DNA of 64,000 nucleotides from Ectobacillus antri (GCF_003852715.1 NZ_RIAV01000004.1:157979-221978), one strand, 5' to 3'. Counted from the first letter of the stretch, positions 49,438-59,126 are shown. The notes: generated by a model from the letters alone, not told the origin. Program-made: numbers and translations.

Positions 49438-50256
49438 TTATTTCTTGGGCTTTTCACCCATCCATTTTTCATATAATTTGTCGTATTGTCCGCTGGATTG
49501 ATATTTTTTTAAGAAGTCGTTTATTACTTTTAACAATTCCACTTCATCTTTTTTTACAGCGATGCCATATGGCTCATCAGTAAAGATATCTCCTGCAATA
49601 ACGTAGTTTGAATCTTGTTTTTGCATGCCAAATAAGATAGCATTGTCAGTCGTTAGTGCATCACCCTGTCCAGCTTTCAAAGCTTGAAATGCCTCGCTGT
49701 AATTTTCAAATTCAAGAACAGTAGCATCAGGTGATTTTTGACGAATGTTTTGAGAAGAGGTGGAACCTTTTACAGCCAACACTTTCATTCCTTTTTTTAT
49801 ATCCACTACGCTTTTAATTTTACTACCTTTCTTAACTAGTAAGGCTTGTCCAGCTTTAAAATACACATCTGAGAAATCTACTTCTTTTTTGCGTTCTTCG
49901 GTGATTGTCATAGTCGCGATAATCATATCGATATCACCATTTTTAAGCATTGGAATACGTGTTTTAGAAGTAACTTCTTTTAATTCTACTTTCTTTTCAT
50001 CACCCAGTATTTCTTTTGCGAGTGCTTTAGCGATGTCAATATCAAATCCCTCTACTTTACCGCTTGATGGATTCTTCAATCCGAACAGGTTTGTGTCGTA
50101 CTTAACACCGACAACAACCTTGCCGCGCTTTTTGATTTGCTCTAATGCATTTGTGGGCTCCGCTGTAGTTTCTTTTGCGGATTTCTTTTCGCTGCTACAG
50201 CCGATTAGTGCTGCAAGCATACATGCAACGAGTGTAAATAAAAAAACTTTCTTCAT
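49438..50256 (-). CDS. glnH: Glutamine-binding lipoprotein (GlnH type)
   Basis: This 272-aa solute-binding protein carries a lipobox: a hydrophobic signal ending LAALIGCSSEK, so Cys20 is lipidated and the protein is anchored outside the membrane. The family-3 binding fold shows GKVVVGVKYDTNLFGLKNPSSG, EGFDIDIAKALAKEILG and TTDNAILFGM. It captures glutamine or glutamate for GlnMP. GGAGGCAATACC precedes the ATG. It follows glnQ after 13 bases. Confidence 0.92.
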   Translation of the reverse strand: MKKVFLFTLVACMLAALIGCSSEKKSAKETTAEPTNALEQIKKRGKVVVGVKYDTNLFGLKNPSSGKVEGFDIDIAKALAKEILGDEKKVELKEVTSKTRIPMLKNGDIDMIIATMTITEERKKEVDFSDVYFKAGQALLVKKGSKIKSVVDIKKGMKVLAVKGSTSSQNIRQKSPDATVLEFENYSEAFQALKAGQGDALTTDNAILFGMQKQDSNYVIAGDIFTDEPYGIAVKKDEVELLKVINDFLKKYQSSGQYDKLYEKWMGEKPKK

Positions 50257-50269
50257 GGTATTGCCTCCT

Positions 50270-50998
50270 TTAATGATTTAGCACACGGCTGAGAAATTGG
50301 CGAGCGCGCTCTTCACGCGGATTCGCAAAGAAAGCAGCCGGAGTTGCTTCTTCGATAATACGTCCTTCATCCATAAATAAAATGCGGTCGGCTACTTCAC
50401 GGGCAAAACCCATCTCGTGTGTAACAACTACCATGGTCATGCCTTCGTGTGTGAGAGCCTTCATCACATCAAGTACTTCTCCAATCATCTCTGGATCAAG
50501 AGCGGAAGTAGGTTCATCAAACAGCATGAGCTTAGGTTTCATTGCTAAGCCCCGTGCGATAGCAACGCGCTGTTGCTGTCCGCCTGAGAGCTCAGAAGGA
50601 AAGGCATGCGCTTTTTCACTAATACCGACTTTGTTTAAATAGAACATGGCTGTCTGGACAGCCTCTACTTTTGAAACTCCTAAGGCCTTCATTGGAGCAA
50701 GTGTGATGTTATCAAGAACAGTGCGATGAGGATATAAATTAAAGTGTTGAAAAACCATACCGATATTGCGACGCAGTGCATTGATATCTGTTTTGTTATC
50801 GTTCAATTTGACGTTATCGACAATCAGTTCACCGCTTGTAATGCTTTCAAGGTAATTCATGCAACGTAGAAGTGTACTTTTACCAGAGCCGGACGGACCA
50901 ATAATAACAACAACTTCACCTTGTTTAATATGTAAGTTGATGTCTTTTAGAACATGAAATTGACCATAGTGCTTGTTAACGTTCTGAAAGGTAATCAT
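50270..50998 (-). CDS. glnQ: Glutamine ABC transporter ATPase
   Basis: This 242-aa polar amino-acid ABC ATPase has Walker [10 protein letters not shown] (near 34-42), the Q-loop in [11 protein letters not shown], signature [16 protein letters not shown], Walker [15 protein letters not shown] and the H-loop TH. It powers GlnMP. It is the first gene of the leftward operon, with GGAGGCTTTTT before the ATG. In B. subtilis the glnQHMP operon is activated by TnrA; a TnrA-like site lies about 220 bases upstream here. Confidence 0.93.
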   Translation of the reverse strand: MITFQNVNKHYGQFHVLKDINLHIKQGEVVVIIGPSGSGKSTLLRCMNYLESITSGELIVDNVKLNDNKTDINALRRNIGMVFQHFNLYPHRTVLDNITLAPMKALGVSKVEAVQTAMFYLNKVGISEKAHAFPSELSGGQQQRVAIARGLAMKPKLMLFDEPTSALDPEMIGEVLDVMKALTHEGMTMVVVTHEMGFAREVADRILFMDEGRIIEEATPAAFFANPREERARQFLSRVLNH

Positions 50999-51320
50999 AA
51001 AAAGCCTCCTTATCTATGATGAGTGTTTACTTTACCACGGTCATCCCTGAAGAAAGATATAAGGGATAAATTTTTAAAATATGAATTTTTTATAAAATAA
51101 ACTAATGTTTTCCATATTCATAGACAGATTATATGCTTTTTTGTAATAATAAGTCAATAAAATATTTTATATTTTCTGAAAACTAAAAGTGTGTTATTTT
51201 ATACTTACATATTAAAATGTTATGTAATGTAAAAATAAGCTGTAATGAGCTGAAAGCTGTTATAACATAGTATGGATGTGCTACAATATGCTAGTAATAC
51301 TGGAATAAGGAGGTGGCGTC
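50999..51320. promoter_or_regulatory. Divergent AT-rich control region of glnQ, with a possible TnrA box
   Basis: This 320-base intergenic region is very AT-rich. TGTTATGTAATGTAAAA (51218-51234) matches TGTNA-N7-TNACA except one base. A TGTTATAACA palindrome lies nearby (about 51257). No further structure was recognised. Confidence 0.35.
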
Positions 51321-51686
51321 GTGCAAGAGGTATTGCAAACCTTTTTCAAGGCAAACCCCACACAGGACCGAAACAACTATTTGCGCTACTCACTCATTGA
51401 AGAGGAGAACGGATATGTAGTTGCGAATCATGAAGTTCATGGTAGCAATGTTATACACTTATATTATAATGATGAAAACGAACTTAAAATTGTTTGGAAA
51501 AGAGACGAGAAAACAATTGCAAAAGTGGAGAATGTTCCAATTCAAAAGGTAGTATTTCTGCAAGAAGAAGAGGAATCTATTGCATTCGTGCTTGAGAGAA
51601 TGCCGAGCCGCATGATTAAACTACAATTAAAACCTTACTTTGCAATTGAAATGAGCTTGTACTGGGATATGTGCGAAGAATGTTAA
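51321..51686 (+). CDS. Uncharacterised soluble protein (121 aa)
   Basis: This is an acidic, beta-rich small protein with no signal peptide or membrane segment. Its C-terminus is rich in aromatic and Cys residues (YWDMCEEC). I do not recognise the family. The start is GTG 51321, after AAGGAGGTGGCGTC, with a strong ribosome-binding site. Followed by a strong bidirectional terminator, so monocistronic. Confidence 0.7.
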   Translation: MQEVLQTFFKANPTQDRNNYLRYSLIEEENGYVVANHEVHGSNVIHLYYNDENELKIVWKRDEKTIAKVENVPIQKVVFLQEEEESIAFVLERMPSRMIKLQLKPYFAIEMSLYWDMCEEC

Positions 51687-51715
51687 AAAGCATCCGTTTT
51701 TACGGATGCTTTTTC
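51686..51715. terminator. Bidirectional terminator
   Basis: AAAAAGCATCCGT and ACGGATGCTTTTT (13 bp) around TTTT. It serves the 121-aa gene and the convergent YkvI-type gene, whose last codons lie in the stem. Confidence 0.88.
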
Positions 51716-52734
51716 ATCGCAATTAAAGGAAGTAAGATGAGGCTTACCCAACCGATAAGAGGATATAACATATGAAGTAATTGTCCATAACCGACATGGC
51801 TAATCATATAGCTAATCAAAAGAATAATGTATATAAACCCGTTATTTCGCCAACCAGTCATCGATTGCAGCTGTCGGTTCATGCCATATACATTCCCAAT
51901 TAAGGTGGTAAATACTTCACCGAATATAACGAGAACAAAAAAGAAATGAAAGGTTTGATTAAACTTTTTTACAACCTCAGCCATTGGGATGTCATATTGA
52001 TAAAATTGATCTACTGTTAAAATAGCGAGATGGCTACATAGCAAAATGCCAAACAAGCCAGTTCCTCCTACGATCCCTCCCCATTTAATAACTTTTTCAT
52101 CTTTTATTTCGCTAGCTAAAGGGACGAGGACACTTTGAGCCAATGCTAAATTCATGGCCACATATGTAATAGGATTGGTTATCCATTTTATATTCCAAGA
52201 TTCTGTGGGTATAGCCACTGTCAGAATTGTTCCGGCTTGAGCTACGGTTACAACATACATTGTTACAATGAAGAACATCATAATGGGAACAACGAGTGTA
52301 TTTACTTCAAAAATTCCTTGTAAACCACGGGTCAACACCAAGATACAAGCAATAACAGTTATAATAACCCCAATGCTACGAGGCAAGTGCAATTGTTCTT
52401 CAAATACAGAACCGGCTCCCGATAACATCACACTTGTAACGCCGAGCAGTACCATTAATAATAGAACATTAATAAGTTTGCCGAATATATTGCCGAATAA
52501 ATATATGTTAAATTCCTGTGCGGAGTGTGCCTTAATTCGTGTTGCAAGAAGCATCATCTTTGTACCGAGCCAAACAAACAGTAAACCGCTCATAAAAATA
52601 CCGACTGTTCCATATGTACCATGCATGGTAAAAAATTCAACTATTTCACGTCCGGTTGCAAAGCCGGCACCGACTACAGTTCCAATATAAGTTGCGGCTA
52701 TTCTTACTGTTATTTTCCAGCGTTGCTTATCCAT
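51700..52734 (-). CDS. YkvI-type membrane transporter
   Basis: This 344-aa polytopic protein has about ten membrane helices and a LeuT/APC-like opening (AATYIGTVVGAGFATGREIVEFF). The YkvI family is uncharacterised; a transport role is inferred from the fold. GGGGAGGGATTGT precedes the ATG. It overlaps the bidirectional terminator at its 3' end and stands divergent from dps. Confidence 0.8.
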   Translation of the reverse strand: MDKQRWKITVRIAATYIGTVVGAGFATGREIVEFFTMHGTYGTVGIFMSGLLFVWLGTKMMLLATRIKAHSAQEFNIYLFGNIFGKLINVLLLMVLLGVTSVMLSGAGSVFEEQLHLPRSIGVIITVIACILVLTRGLQGIFEVNTLVVPIMMFFIVTMYVVTVAQAGTILTVAIPTESWNIKWITNPITYVAMNLALAQSVLVPLASEIKDEKVIKWGGIVGGTGLFGILLCSHLAILTVDQFYQYDIPMAEVVKKFNQTFHFFFVLVIFGEVFTTLIGNVYGMNRQLQSMTGWRNNGFIYIILLISYMISHVGYGQLLHMLYPLIGWVSLILLPLIAMKKHP

Positions 52735-52896
52735 ACAATCCCTCCCCTACATACATATGAACAAGCCCTTATAAATAGAAGCCCCTTGTTTTATCAAGCC
52801 ATAACATATTCCGTCTTATTTTAGGTGATACTAGTTGTAGTCGATGTCTAGTACGTTTTGTTTGTGTTGTTTTGTTTTTAATGATATTTTGTATTA

Positions 52897-52913
52897 TATA
52901 ATAATAATTATAA
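52897..52913 (+). promoter_or_regulatory. dps promoter -10 and PerR box
   Basis: TATAAT at 52897-52902 overlaps TAATAATAATTATAA (52899-52913), which matches the PerR consensus TTATAATNATTATAA with one mismatch. PerR-Fe would block the promoter until peroxide oxidises it. Confidence 0.75.
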
Positions 52914-52929
52914 AGAAAAGGTGATGGAT

Positions 52930-53379
52930 ATGATACATGTAACGAATGGTAATGTAGTAGCTGTATTAAATAAGCAAGTTGCAAATTGGAATGTTTTATT
53001 TGTGAAATTACATAATTTTCATTGGTACGTACAAGGACCTCAATTTTTCACACTGCATGCAAAGTTTGAGGAATTATATAATGAAGCTGCTACATATGTA
53101 GATGAATTGGCAGAGCGTATTTTGGCATTGCATGGTAAACCGGTTGCTACAATGAAAGAGTATTTGGACATGTCTACTGTAAAAGAAAGTAGCAGCAATG
53201 AGAGTGCGGAAGAGATGGTTCAAATTTTAGTTAGTGATTTTTCAGCACTTATTCAAGAGCTAAGGCAAGGGATGGATGTTGCTAACGAAGCGAATGATGA
53301 AACAACAGCAGACATGTTGCTTGCTATCCACACTTCTCTTGAAAAGCACGTTTGGATGCTAAATGCGTTTTTGAAGTGA
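52930..53379 (+). CDS. dps: Dps/MrgA ferritin-like protein
   Basis: This 149-aa Dps-family mini-ferritin forms a dodecamer that stores iron, uses peroxide as oxidant and can bind DNA. The ferroxidase-site residues are in [38 protein letters not shown] chose ATG 52930, 5 bases after AAAAGGTGA; GTG 52921 and ATG 52924 overlap the ribosome-binding site. The PerR box directly upstream agrees with peroxide control as in B. subtilis mrgA. Confidence 0.94.
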   Translation: MIHVTNGNVVAVLNKQVANWNVLFVKLHNFHWYVQGPQFFTLHAKFEELYNEAATYVDELAERILALHGKPVATMKEYLDMSTVKESSSNESAEEMVQILVSDFSALIQELRQGMDVANEANDETTADMLLAIHTSLEKHVWMLNAFLK

Positions 53380-53438
53380 TAAGGAAGCTGCATGTGCTAT
53401 AATGAAAGAAATGGTACATGCAGAAGGGAAGAACGACA

Positions 53439-54386
53439 GTGCTTAAAATACCTGTAACTATTTTGACAGGCTTTCTGGGATCAGGAAAGACAACGTTATT
53501 AAACCGTATTTTATCTGAACAGCATGGCCAAAAACTTGCTGTCATCGTAAATGAAATTGGTAAGATTGGCATCGATCATAAATTAATTGTAAATGTAGAT
53601 GAAGAAATCATGGAAATGACAAATGGATGTCTATGCTGTACGGTAAGAGAAGACTTATTAATTTCCTTAAAACAGCTATTGCAGGCTAAGAGAAATAACG
53701 AGGCACAATTTGACGGAATGGTAATTGAGACTACAGGCCTTGCGAATCCTGGTCCAATTATCCAAACCTTTTTTCTTGATCCAGTCATTCAAGATGCATA
53801 TGAAATAAACGGCATAATTACTGTTGTTGATGCTTTTCATATCGAAAAACATTTTACAAAAGGATTAGAAGCAAAAGAACAACTTGCATTTGCTGATAAG
53901 ATTTTGCTCAATAAAACGGACCTTATTGTGCAGGAGAAACAGAATGAATTACAAGCATTGCTGCAAAGCATAAATCCTACTGCAGAGATTATTCCAACGG
54001 TAACATGTGAAACAAATATAAAAGATTTATTGCGCATTCAAACATTTCGCACACGTGATACATTAGAGATTCGCCCTCATTATTCCGAGCATCTAAATGA
54101 CGTAACGACATTCGTACTCAGGGAAACAAAGCTGATTGATCTGCATAAGTTTAACGAATGGATGACAGCTGTTGTTGGAGAACTAGGAGAATATTTATAC
54201 CGTTATAAAGGTATATTGTATGTAAAACAAACAGATAGACGCATCGTCTTTCAAGGTGTTCATACGCTGTTTGCCGCTTCTTATGATAGAGAGTGGGGGG
54301 AGGAAAAGCGTGTGAGTGAAATTGTCATTATCGGTAAACATTTGAATAGAGAATGGTTTGAAGAACATTTTCGAAATTGTACGTAA
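53439..54386 (+). CDS. CobW/COG0523-family GTPase
   Basis: This 315-aa G3E-family metallochaperone GTPase has Walker A GFLGSGKTTLLNRIL (near 10-24), the metal-binding CXCC-type GCLCCTVRE, an NKTD guanine motif in LLNKTDL, and the C-terminal CobW_C domain. COG0523 members deliver metals such as zinc to client proteins. GTG 53439 with GAAGGGAAG upstream is preferred over ATG 53418. It is shorter and lacks the long linker of the second CobW protein in this region (55475). Confidence 0.88.
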   Translation: MLKIPVTILTGFLGSGKTTLLNRILSEQHGQKLAVIVNEIGKIGIDHKLIVNVDEEIMEMTNGCLCCTVREDLLISLKQLLQAKRNNEAQFDGMVIETTGLANPGPIIQTFFLDPVIQDAYEINGIITVVDAFHIEKHFTKGLEAKEQLAFADKILLNKTDLIVQEKQNELQALLQSINPTAEIIPTVTCETNIKDLLRIQTFRTRDTLEIRPHYSEHLNDVTTFVLRETKLIDLHKFNEWMTAVVGELGEYLYRYKGILYVKQTDRRIVFQGVHTLFAASYDREWGEEKRVSEIVIIGKHLNREWFEEHFRNCT

Positions 54387-54387
54387 T

Positions 54388-54420
54388 CAAAAAACTTCGC
54401 GGAAAACCGCGAAGTTTTTT
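54388..54420. terminator. Bidirectional terminator
   Basis: AAAAAACTTCGCGG and CCGCGAAGTTTTTT (14 bp) around AAAA, between the CobW gene and the convergent zinc-binding lipoprotein gene. Confidence 0.9.
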
Positions 54421-54427
54421 CTTTTCA

Positions 54428-55402
54428 TTAGTTCATAGCAGTGTCTAACACTTTTATATTTTCTTTCATTAGAGTGACATAGTCTTTTTTATCTTTTAAC
54501 TCTTCTTCTGAAATCGTTGATAAATGATGTAAACGAAGAATTTTTGCGCCTGTTTCCTTTTGAATGACTTCAGCAACTTTAGGTGTTGCAAATGTTTCAA
54601 ATAAAATATAGGATAAGTTATGTTCTTTAGCTGTTTCTGCAACAGCTGCCAGTTGTTTTTGTGATGGTTCATCGGATGAGGATAAGCCTGCAATAGGAAT
54701 TTGTTTTAAGCCATAATTATACTCCCAATATCCGTATGCTGCATGTGAAACAAGGACTTCTTTTGTTTTAGCATTATTAATCGTCTCTTTTAATTGTGCT
54801 TCTAAATCGAGTAATTGTGTTTTTAAATCATTAAAGTTTTTTTCAAAGTCCTGCTTATGGTTTGGCTGCAATGCGACAAGCGCATTTTTAATATTTTCAG
54901 CTTGCTTCAACGCATTTTTTGGATCCAACCAAATATGAGGATCATAATCGTGATGGTGTTCATCCTCTTTGTGAGCATCTTCTTTTTCATGATCATGTCC
55001 TTCATGGTTAGCCTGGTTTTCATGTTCATCTGCAAACTTAATTAGAGCAACATCTTTTGAAGAGTCAATCATCTTTACGTCTTCTTTTTCTAAGGATTTT
55101 TCAATATCTTCTACAAAAGGTTCTAAATCAACACCATTATATACAAATAAATCAGAATTCGCCAATTTCACAATTTGTTTTTGAGAAGGTTCATACGTAT
55201 GAGCATCAGCTCCGGCAGGATAAATAGATGTTACATTAACATGTTCACCACCAATTTTCTTTGTGAAATCTTGAAGCGGGAAAATGGTTGTATATACTTC
55301 TAACTTATCATCTGCATCTTTTTTAGCAGAGTCATTGTTGCCACAAGCTGACAGTACTGAAAGAGCCAGTGCTGCCGAAAGCAACAGAGAAAATTTTTTC
55401 AT
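54428..55402 (-). CDS. znuA: Zinc-binding lipoprotein (ZnuA/AdcA type)
   Basis: This 324-aa cluster-9 solute-binding protein has a lipobox (LSVLSACGNN, Cys20). The zinc-site His residues are in GADAHTYEPS, DPHIWLDPKN and VSHAAYGYW. A long His/Glu/Asp-rich loop (NHEGHDHEKEDAHKEDEHHH, residues about 133-152) is typical of zinc collectors. It delivers zinc to a ZnuBC permease, which is not in the window. GGAAGAAACATCT precedes the ATG. A Zur box lies upstream, so it should be derepressed in zinc limitation. Confidence 0.92.
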   Translation of the reverse strand: MKKFSLLLSAALALSVLSACGNNDSAKKDADDKLEVYTTIFPLQDFTKKIGGEHVNVTSIYPAGADAHTYEPSQKQIVKLANSDLFVYNGVDLEPFVEDIEKSLEKEDVKMIDSSKDVALIKFADEHENQANHEGHDHEKEDAHKEDEHHHDYDPHIWLDPKNALKQAENIKNALVALQPNHKQDFEKNFNDLKTQLLDLEAQLKETINNAKTKEVLVSHAAYGYWEYNYGLKQIPIAGLSSSDEPSQKQLAAVAETAKEHNLSYILFETFATPKVAEVIQKETGAKILRLHHLSTISEEELKDKKDYVTLMKENIKVLDTAMN

Positions 55403-55446
55403 AGATGTTTCTTCCTTTCACCTTATATTGTCCATAGCATATTTTA

Positions 55447-55461
55447 TCGTAATTGTTTCGA
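55447..55461 (-). promoter_or_regulatory. Zur box of the znuA-type gene
   Basis: TCGTAATTGTTTCGA matches the Bacillus Zur site TCGTAATNATTACGA at all but two positions, and sits 45-59 bases before the start codon. Confidence 0.7.
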
Positions 55462-55474
55462 TTTGTAAAAACCT

Positions 55475-56656
55475 TTATCCCTCGTACACAAACTCAGGGA
55501 GCGGATCTGCGAAAGAGTTCCAATTCATCTTCATTTCTTCATCCGTCAGTACACATGCATCTAAGGCATCTTGGATTTCCTGTTTGTTCATATCAATGCC
55601 AATTAACACAAGTTCTGTCATGCGGTCACCGTATACGTCATCCCAACGCTTTAATATATCCGGATCATCTGCGAGCGTTTGTTTTTGCTCTTCCGGTGAA
55701 TATGTGGCAACCCACTCTCCAGCACCTTGAATGGTAATAGAAGAACCGGCTTGTGAGATCAGTCCTGTCATATCGTTGCGAGTCGCAACCCAGAAAAAGC
55801 CTTTTGCACGTACAACATCAAGTGGCCAGTTTTCCAAGAAATTCATGAATCGAGCAGGATGAAAGGGTCGCTTCTTTCTATATACGAAAGATGAGATCCC
55901 GTATTCCTCTGTTTCCGGAACATGTTCTTCATTCAGCTCTTTAATCCACCCGGCAGCTTGACTAGCTTTATCAAAATCAAAGCGATTTGTATTTAATACT
56001 TCGTGCAAAGAAACTTTAGAATAAGAGGTACAAATAATATTTGCTTCCGGATTTAGTTTATGAAGAAGGTTGTACAGTTCATTTGCATCTTCTTTATTTA
56101 ATAAGTCAATTTTATTTAATAAAATAACGTCTGCAAATTCAATTTGATCAATGAGCAGGTCGATAACTTCACGAGTATCATTTTCATCTGTACCTTGTTG
56201 GCGATCCAGTAAGCTTTCTCCTGATGCGTAGTCGTCCCAAAAGCGATTTGCATCTACAACAGTTACCATCGTATCAAGACGACACTTCTTTGAAAGATCA
56301 ATACCGAGTTCTTCATCAATATAAGTAAATGTTTGTGCAACAGGAATTGGTTCACTAATACCCGATGATTCAATAATGATATAATCAATATCACCAGCAT
56401 TAACAAGGCGTTCTACCTCGAGTATTAAATCTTCACGAAGTGTGCAGCAAATACAACCATTTTGCATCTCAACGAGCTTTTCTTCTGTGCGAGAAAAGCC
56501 ACCTTGCTTTACTAATGCTGCGTCCACATTTACTTCGCTCATATCATTCACAATTACAGCAACTTTTAACCCTTCACGGTTTGTGAGAATGTGATTTAAT
56601 AATGTGGTTTTTCCAGCACCTAGATAGCCGCTTAAGACAGTTACAGGTATTTTCAT
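55475..56656 (-). CDS. zagA: ZagA/YciC-type zinc metallochaperone GTPase
   Basis: This 393-aa COG0523 GTPase has Walker [16 protein letters not shown], metal motif [10 protein letters not shown], guanine motif LLNKIDLL, and a long C-terminal domain ending in acidic [16 protein letters not shown]. Length and form match B. subtilis ZagA (YciC), which is Zur-regulated and sustains folate synthesis in zinc limitation. GGAGGATATAGGATA-like sequence precedes the ATG. It lies upstream of znuA on the same strand, each with its own Zur site. Confidence 0.9.
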   Translation of the reverse strand: MKIPVTVLSGYLGAGKTTLLNHILTNREGLKVAVIVNDMSEVNVDAALVKQGGFSRTEEKLVEMQNGCICCTLREDLILEVERLVNAGDIDYIIIESSGISEPIPVAQTFTYIDEELGIDLSKKCRLDTMVTVVDANRFWDDYASGESLLDRQQGTDENDTREVIDLLIDQIEFADVILLNKIDLLNKEDANELYNLLHKLNPEANIICTSYSKVSLHEVLNTNRFDFDKASQAAGWIKELNEEHVPETEEYGISSFVYRKKRPFHPARFMNFLENWPLDVVRAKGFFWVATRNDMTGLISQAGSSITIQGAGEWVATYSPEEQKQTLADDPDILKRWDDVYGDRMTELVLIGIDMNKQEIQDALDACVLTDEEMKMNWNSFADPLPEFVYEG

Positions 56657-56700
56657 TATCCTATATCCTCCTGGTAAAATAATTTGTTATACAGATTAAA

Positions 56701-56715
56701 ACAAAATGATTACGA
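56701..56715 (-). promoter_or_regulatory. Probable Zur box of zagA
   Basis: ACAAAATGATTACGA has a perfect right half (AATNATTACGA) of the Zur consensus but a degenerate left half, 12 of 15 overall. It is 45-59 bases before the zagA start, the same spacing as the znuA box. Confidence 0.55.
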
Positions 56716-56782
56716 TTTAAAAACACTTATCGAGTATACTACTATTCTATAAAACGTGCAATAAATAGTTATGATTTTGATT

Positions 56783-56835
56783 TATATAAGTGCAACTATA
56801 GAAGTACAACTAGAAAAACCGACATTTTCTTTTAG
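56783..56835 (-). repeat. Truncated inverted copy of repeat family C
   Basis: TATATAAGTGCAACTATAG...CTAGAAAAACCGACATT is the reverse complement of the right end of the family C copy at 45030-45074. Only this end is present. Confidence 0.55.
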
Positions 56836-56924
56836 GTTAGGAGGGGAGTGGATGGTATGAGGTTATAATCATGTAAAATCTAAATCGTACATGCCTAGTG
56901 GGACATAAGCACTTTTACCTTTTA

Positions 56925-57055
56925 GTTTGTGTTAAAGCTCGATATTCGTAATTGACACTTGTTAATTGGAGTGGAAGAGGTGAGATAGCTAGTCAGGAGG
57001 CTCCCTAACCCCGCCCGCAGGAAGCGAATCTCAACAAAGAACTTTAACATAGCTA
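56925..57055. repeat. Repeat family B, copy 3 (about 131 bp)
   Basis: TTTGTGTTAAAGCTC...ACACTTGTTAATTGGAG...CCGCCCGCAGGAAGCG...ACTTTAACATAGC. This is the clearest copy: 8-bp perfect ends TGTTAAAG and CTTTAACA, and a GC-rich palindromic centre (AGGAGGCTCCCT). Confidence 0.75.
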
Positions 57056-57250
57056 TTTTTTAAGGTCTGTTATATTAGAAAAAGTTATTTTTGCTTATAT
57101 AACATTTAATTAGTGATGTTTCATCTACAACTTAGAATGTGGCACGATGGTGCGTAAAGTGCAAGTATGAATAAGGTAATACATCAACAGGACAAGCATA
57201 TGATAGATACATATAGAGAAAGAAACAGAAGATGAAGTAGGAGGTAAATT

Positions 57251-58225
57251 ATGACGTCGAGCAGAAAGGACTGGATGGCCGTTCTTTTATTTTTAAGTCT
57301 ATTATTTTTATTTTTAGGAGTAGACTTTACAGCCCTTGCATCATTGCACAATCATATTGCACCGGATTGGCGCAATATGATTGTTATGTTTTTAAGTGTG
57401 TTTTTAGAGGCGATGCCATTTGTAATGGTTGGTGTATTTGCCTCGGCATGTATTCAAACGTTTATTTCAGAAGCAACAATTAAGAGGCTAATACCTAAAT
57501 TTCCTGTTGTGGGAATCCTGCCAACAGCATGTATCGGACTTATTTTTCCCATGTGCGAATGCGTGATTATTCCTGTTGTTCGTCGCTTAATACAGAAAGG
57601 TTTGCCGGTTCATTTAGGGATTGTAATGATTGTCAGTGTCCCCGTCCTAAATCCCATCGTATTTGCATCTACCTATTACGCATTTCGCTCTACACCACAA
57701 ATGGCATATGATCGAATGGTGGCTGCAGGGATAGCAACCATGTTGATTGGTATTGTAATGTATATGTTATATAAAGAAAGAAAAGATGTATTGCAACCTT
57801 ACGAAGAGCAAGCAAAAGTAACACATGTTCATGGAAGATTTTTCGCAACTATACATCATGCTGCCGATGAATTTTTTGAAGCAGGAAAATATGTATTGCT
57901 GGGGGCGTTTGTTGCTAGTTTATTTCAAACTTTTTTATCTAGAGATGTATTAACAAACTTGGGTGCAAATGAGTTTATTTCACCGTTTATTATGATGGTA
58001 TTTGCATATATTCTTTCTCTATGCTCTGAAGCCGATGCTTTTATTGCTGCATCCTTGCAGCATGCATTTCCAGCAAAGCCGCTGCTTGCTTTTCTTGTAT
58101 TCGGTCCAATGCTTGACTTTAAAAATACGCTTATGTTATTTGCTTATTTTAAAAAGAAATTTGTATTCGTTTTAATAGGGGTTATTAGTATTATAGTTTA
58201 CCTTGTAGCTATTTTGTATAGATGA
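57251..58225 (+). CDS. DUF318-family permease (YcgR type)
   Basis: This 324-aa membrane permease has about eight helices and the conserved Cys-bearing segment TACIGLIFPMCECVIIPVVRRL, near residues 94-115, then GLPVHLGIVMIVSVPVLNPI. The family is paired with TIGR03943/DUF1980 proteins and often found with COG0523 zinc chaperones, as here beside zagA and znuA. A metal-related role is an inference. GGAGGTAAATT precedes the ATG. First gene of a probable three-gene unit. Confidence 0.85.
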   Translation: MTSSRKDWMAVLLFLSLLFLFLGVDFTALASLHNHIAPDWRNMIVMFLSVFLEAMPFVMVGVFASACIQTFISEATIKRLIPKFPVVGILPTACIGLIFPMCECVIIPVVRRLIQKGLPVHLGIVMIVSVPVLNPIVFASTYYAFRSTPQMAYDRMVAAGIATMLIGIVMYMLYKERKDVLQPYEEQAKVTHVHGRFFATIHHAADEFFEAGKYVLLGAFVASLFQTFLSRDVLTNLGANEFISPFIMMVFAYILSLCSEADAFIAASLQHAFPAKPLLAFLVFGPMLDFKNTLMLFAYFKKKFVFVLIGVISIIVYLVAILYR

Positions 58226-58281
58226 TATATAAGTCCTAAAAAAATTAACTATGAAATTCTTATAATGACGGGGGAGATTCG

Positions 58282-59094
58282 ATGAAAGATCGCATGCGAT
58301 TTCATATGTTAATTCGAGGTGTCATTTTTTTAGGTTTTTCTATGGCGTTATTTAAGCTGTTGTTAACGGGGAACATTATAAATTTTATTGCCCCTAAAAT
58401 GTTTCCGTTCATTTGGTTGATGTGTGGTGCCACGCTGTTGCTTGGATGCATACAATTGTTTCGAGGCGATGGAGGGACTTGTTTATGCGAGCGCCACACA
58501 TTACCGAAAACGACGGTAGCATCCCTTTCCTTGTACATGTTGTTTTTATCACCTATTGTTTTAGTTTTTATTTTTTCAACAGTGGCCTTAGATGAAAAGG
58601 TTGCTGCTAAACGCGGGGTTAATTTAACAGGAGAGCAAATGATTATACAAGACATGGAAGAAGAGCCGCTCTTGCAAACATTGACTGCGCCGGAAGGTTA
58701 TTATGAAAGTCTTGACAAAAAGCTAAAGCAAGCAGCAATGATTGACGTAACCGATGATAAATATATTTCTATTATGGATGTGATTGGTCAAGATGTAGAA
58801 GGGTTTGCTGGTAAGAGAATACGCTTTACTGGATTTGTACATCGAGAGGATGATCTTGACAAGAATACGATTATTATCGCAAGGTATGGGATTACATGTT
58901 GCGCTGCAGATTCATCCGTTTTAGGCATGTTAGCCGTTGGCGAAACATCACAGCTCTCAGAAGGACAATGGATTCAAGTGGAGGGGGTACTTTCAGCGAC
59001 TACGTATATTGATACATTGTTACCTATTGTGAAGTTGCAATCCGTTCAAACGATAGAGGCTCCGAGGGAGCAATATGTGTACCAAAAGTTTTAA
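58282..59094 (+). CDS. TIGR03943/DUF1980 permease-associated protein (YcgQ type)
   Basis: This 270-aa protein has three or four N-terminal membrane helices and a C-terminal domain with the signature VHREDDLDKNTIIIARYGITCCAADSSVLG (CC pair near residue 210). It is the usual partner of the YcgR-type permease. The Cys pair suggests metal binding, consistent with the zinc neighbourhood. GGGGGAGATTCG precedes the ATG. Confidence 0.85.
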   Translation: MKDRMRFHMLIRGVIFLGFSMALFKLLLTGNIINFIAPKMFPFIWLMCGATLLLGCIQLFRGDGGTCLCERHTLPKTTVASLSLYMLFLSPIVLVFIFSTVALDEKVAAKRGVNLTGEQMIIQDMEEEPLLQTLTAPEGYYESLDKKLKQAAMIDVTDDKYISIMDVIGQDVEGFAGKRIRFTGFVHREDDLDKNTIIIARYGITCCAADSSVLGMLAVGETSQLSEGQWIQVEGVLSATTYIDTLLPIVKLQSVQTIEAPREQYVYQKF

Positions 59095-59126
59095 AAGTGG
59101 AAGCGATCGTTCCTGATTTTGCGGCA

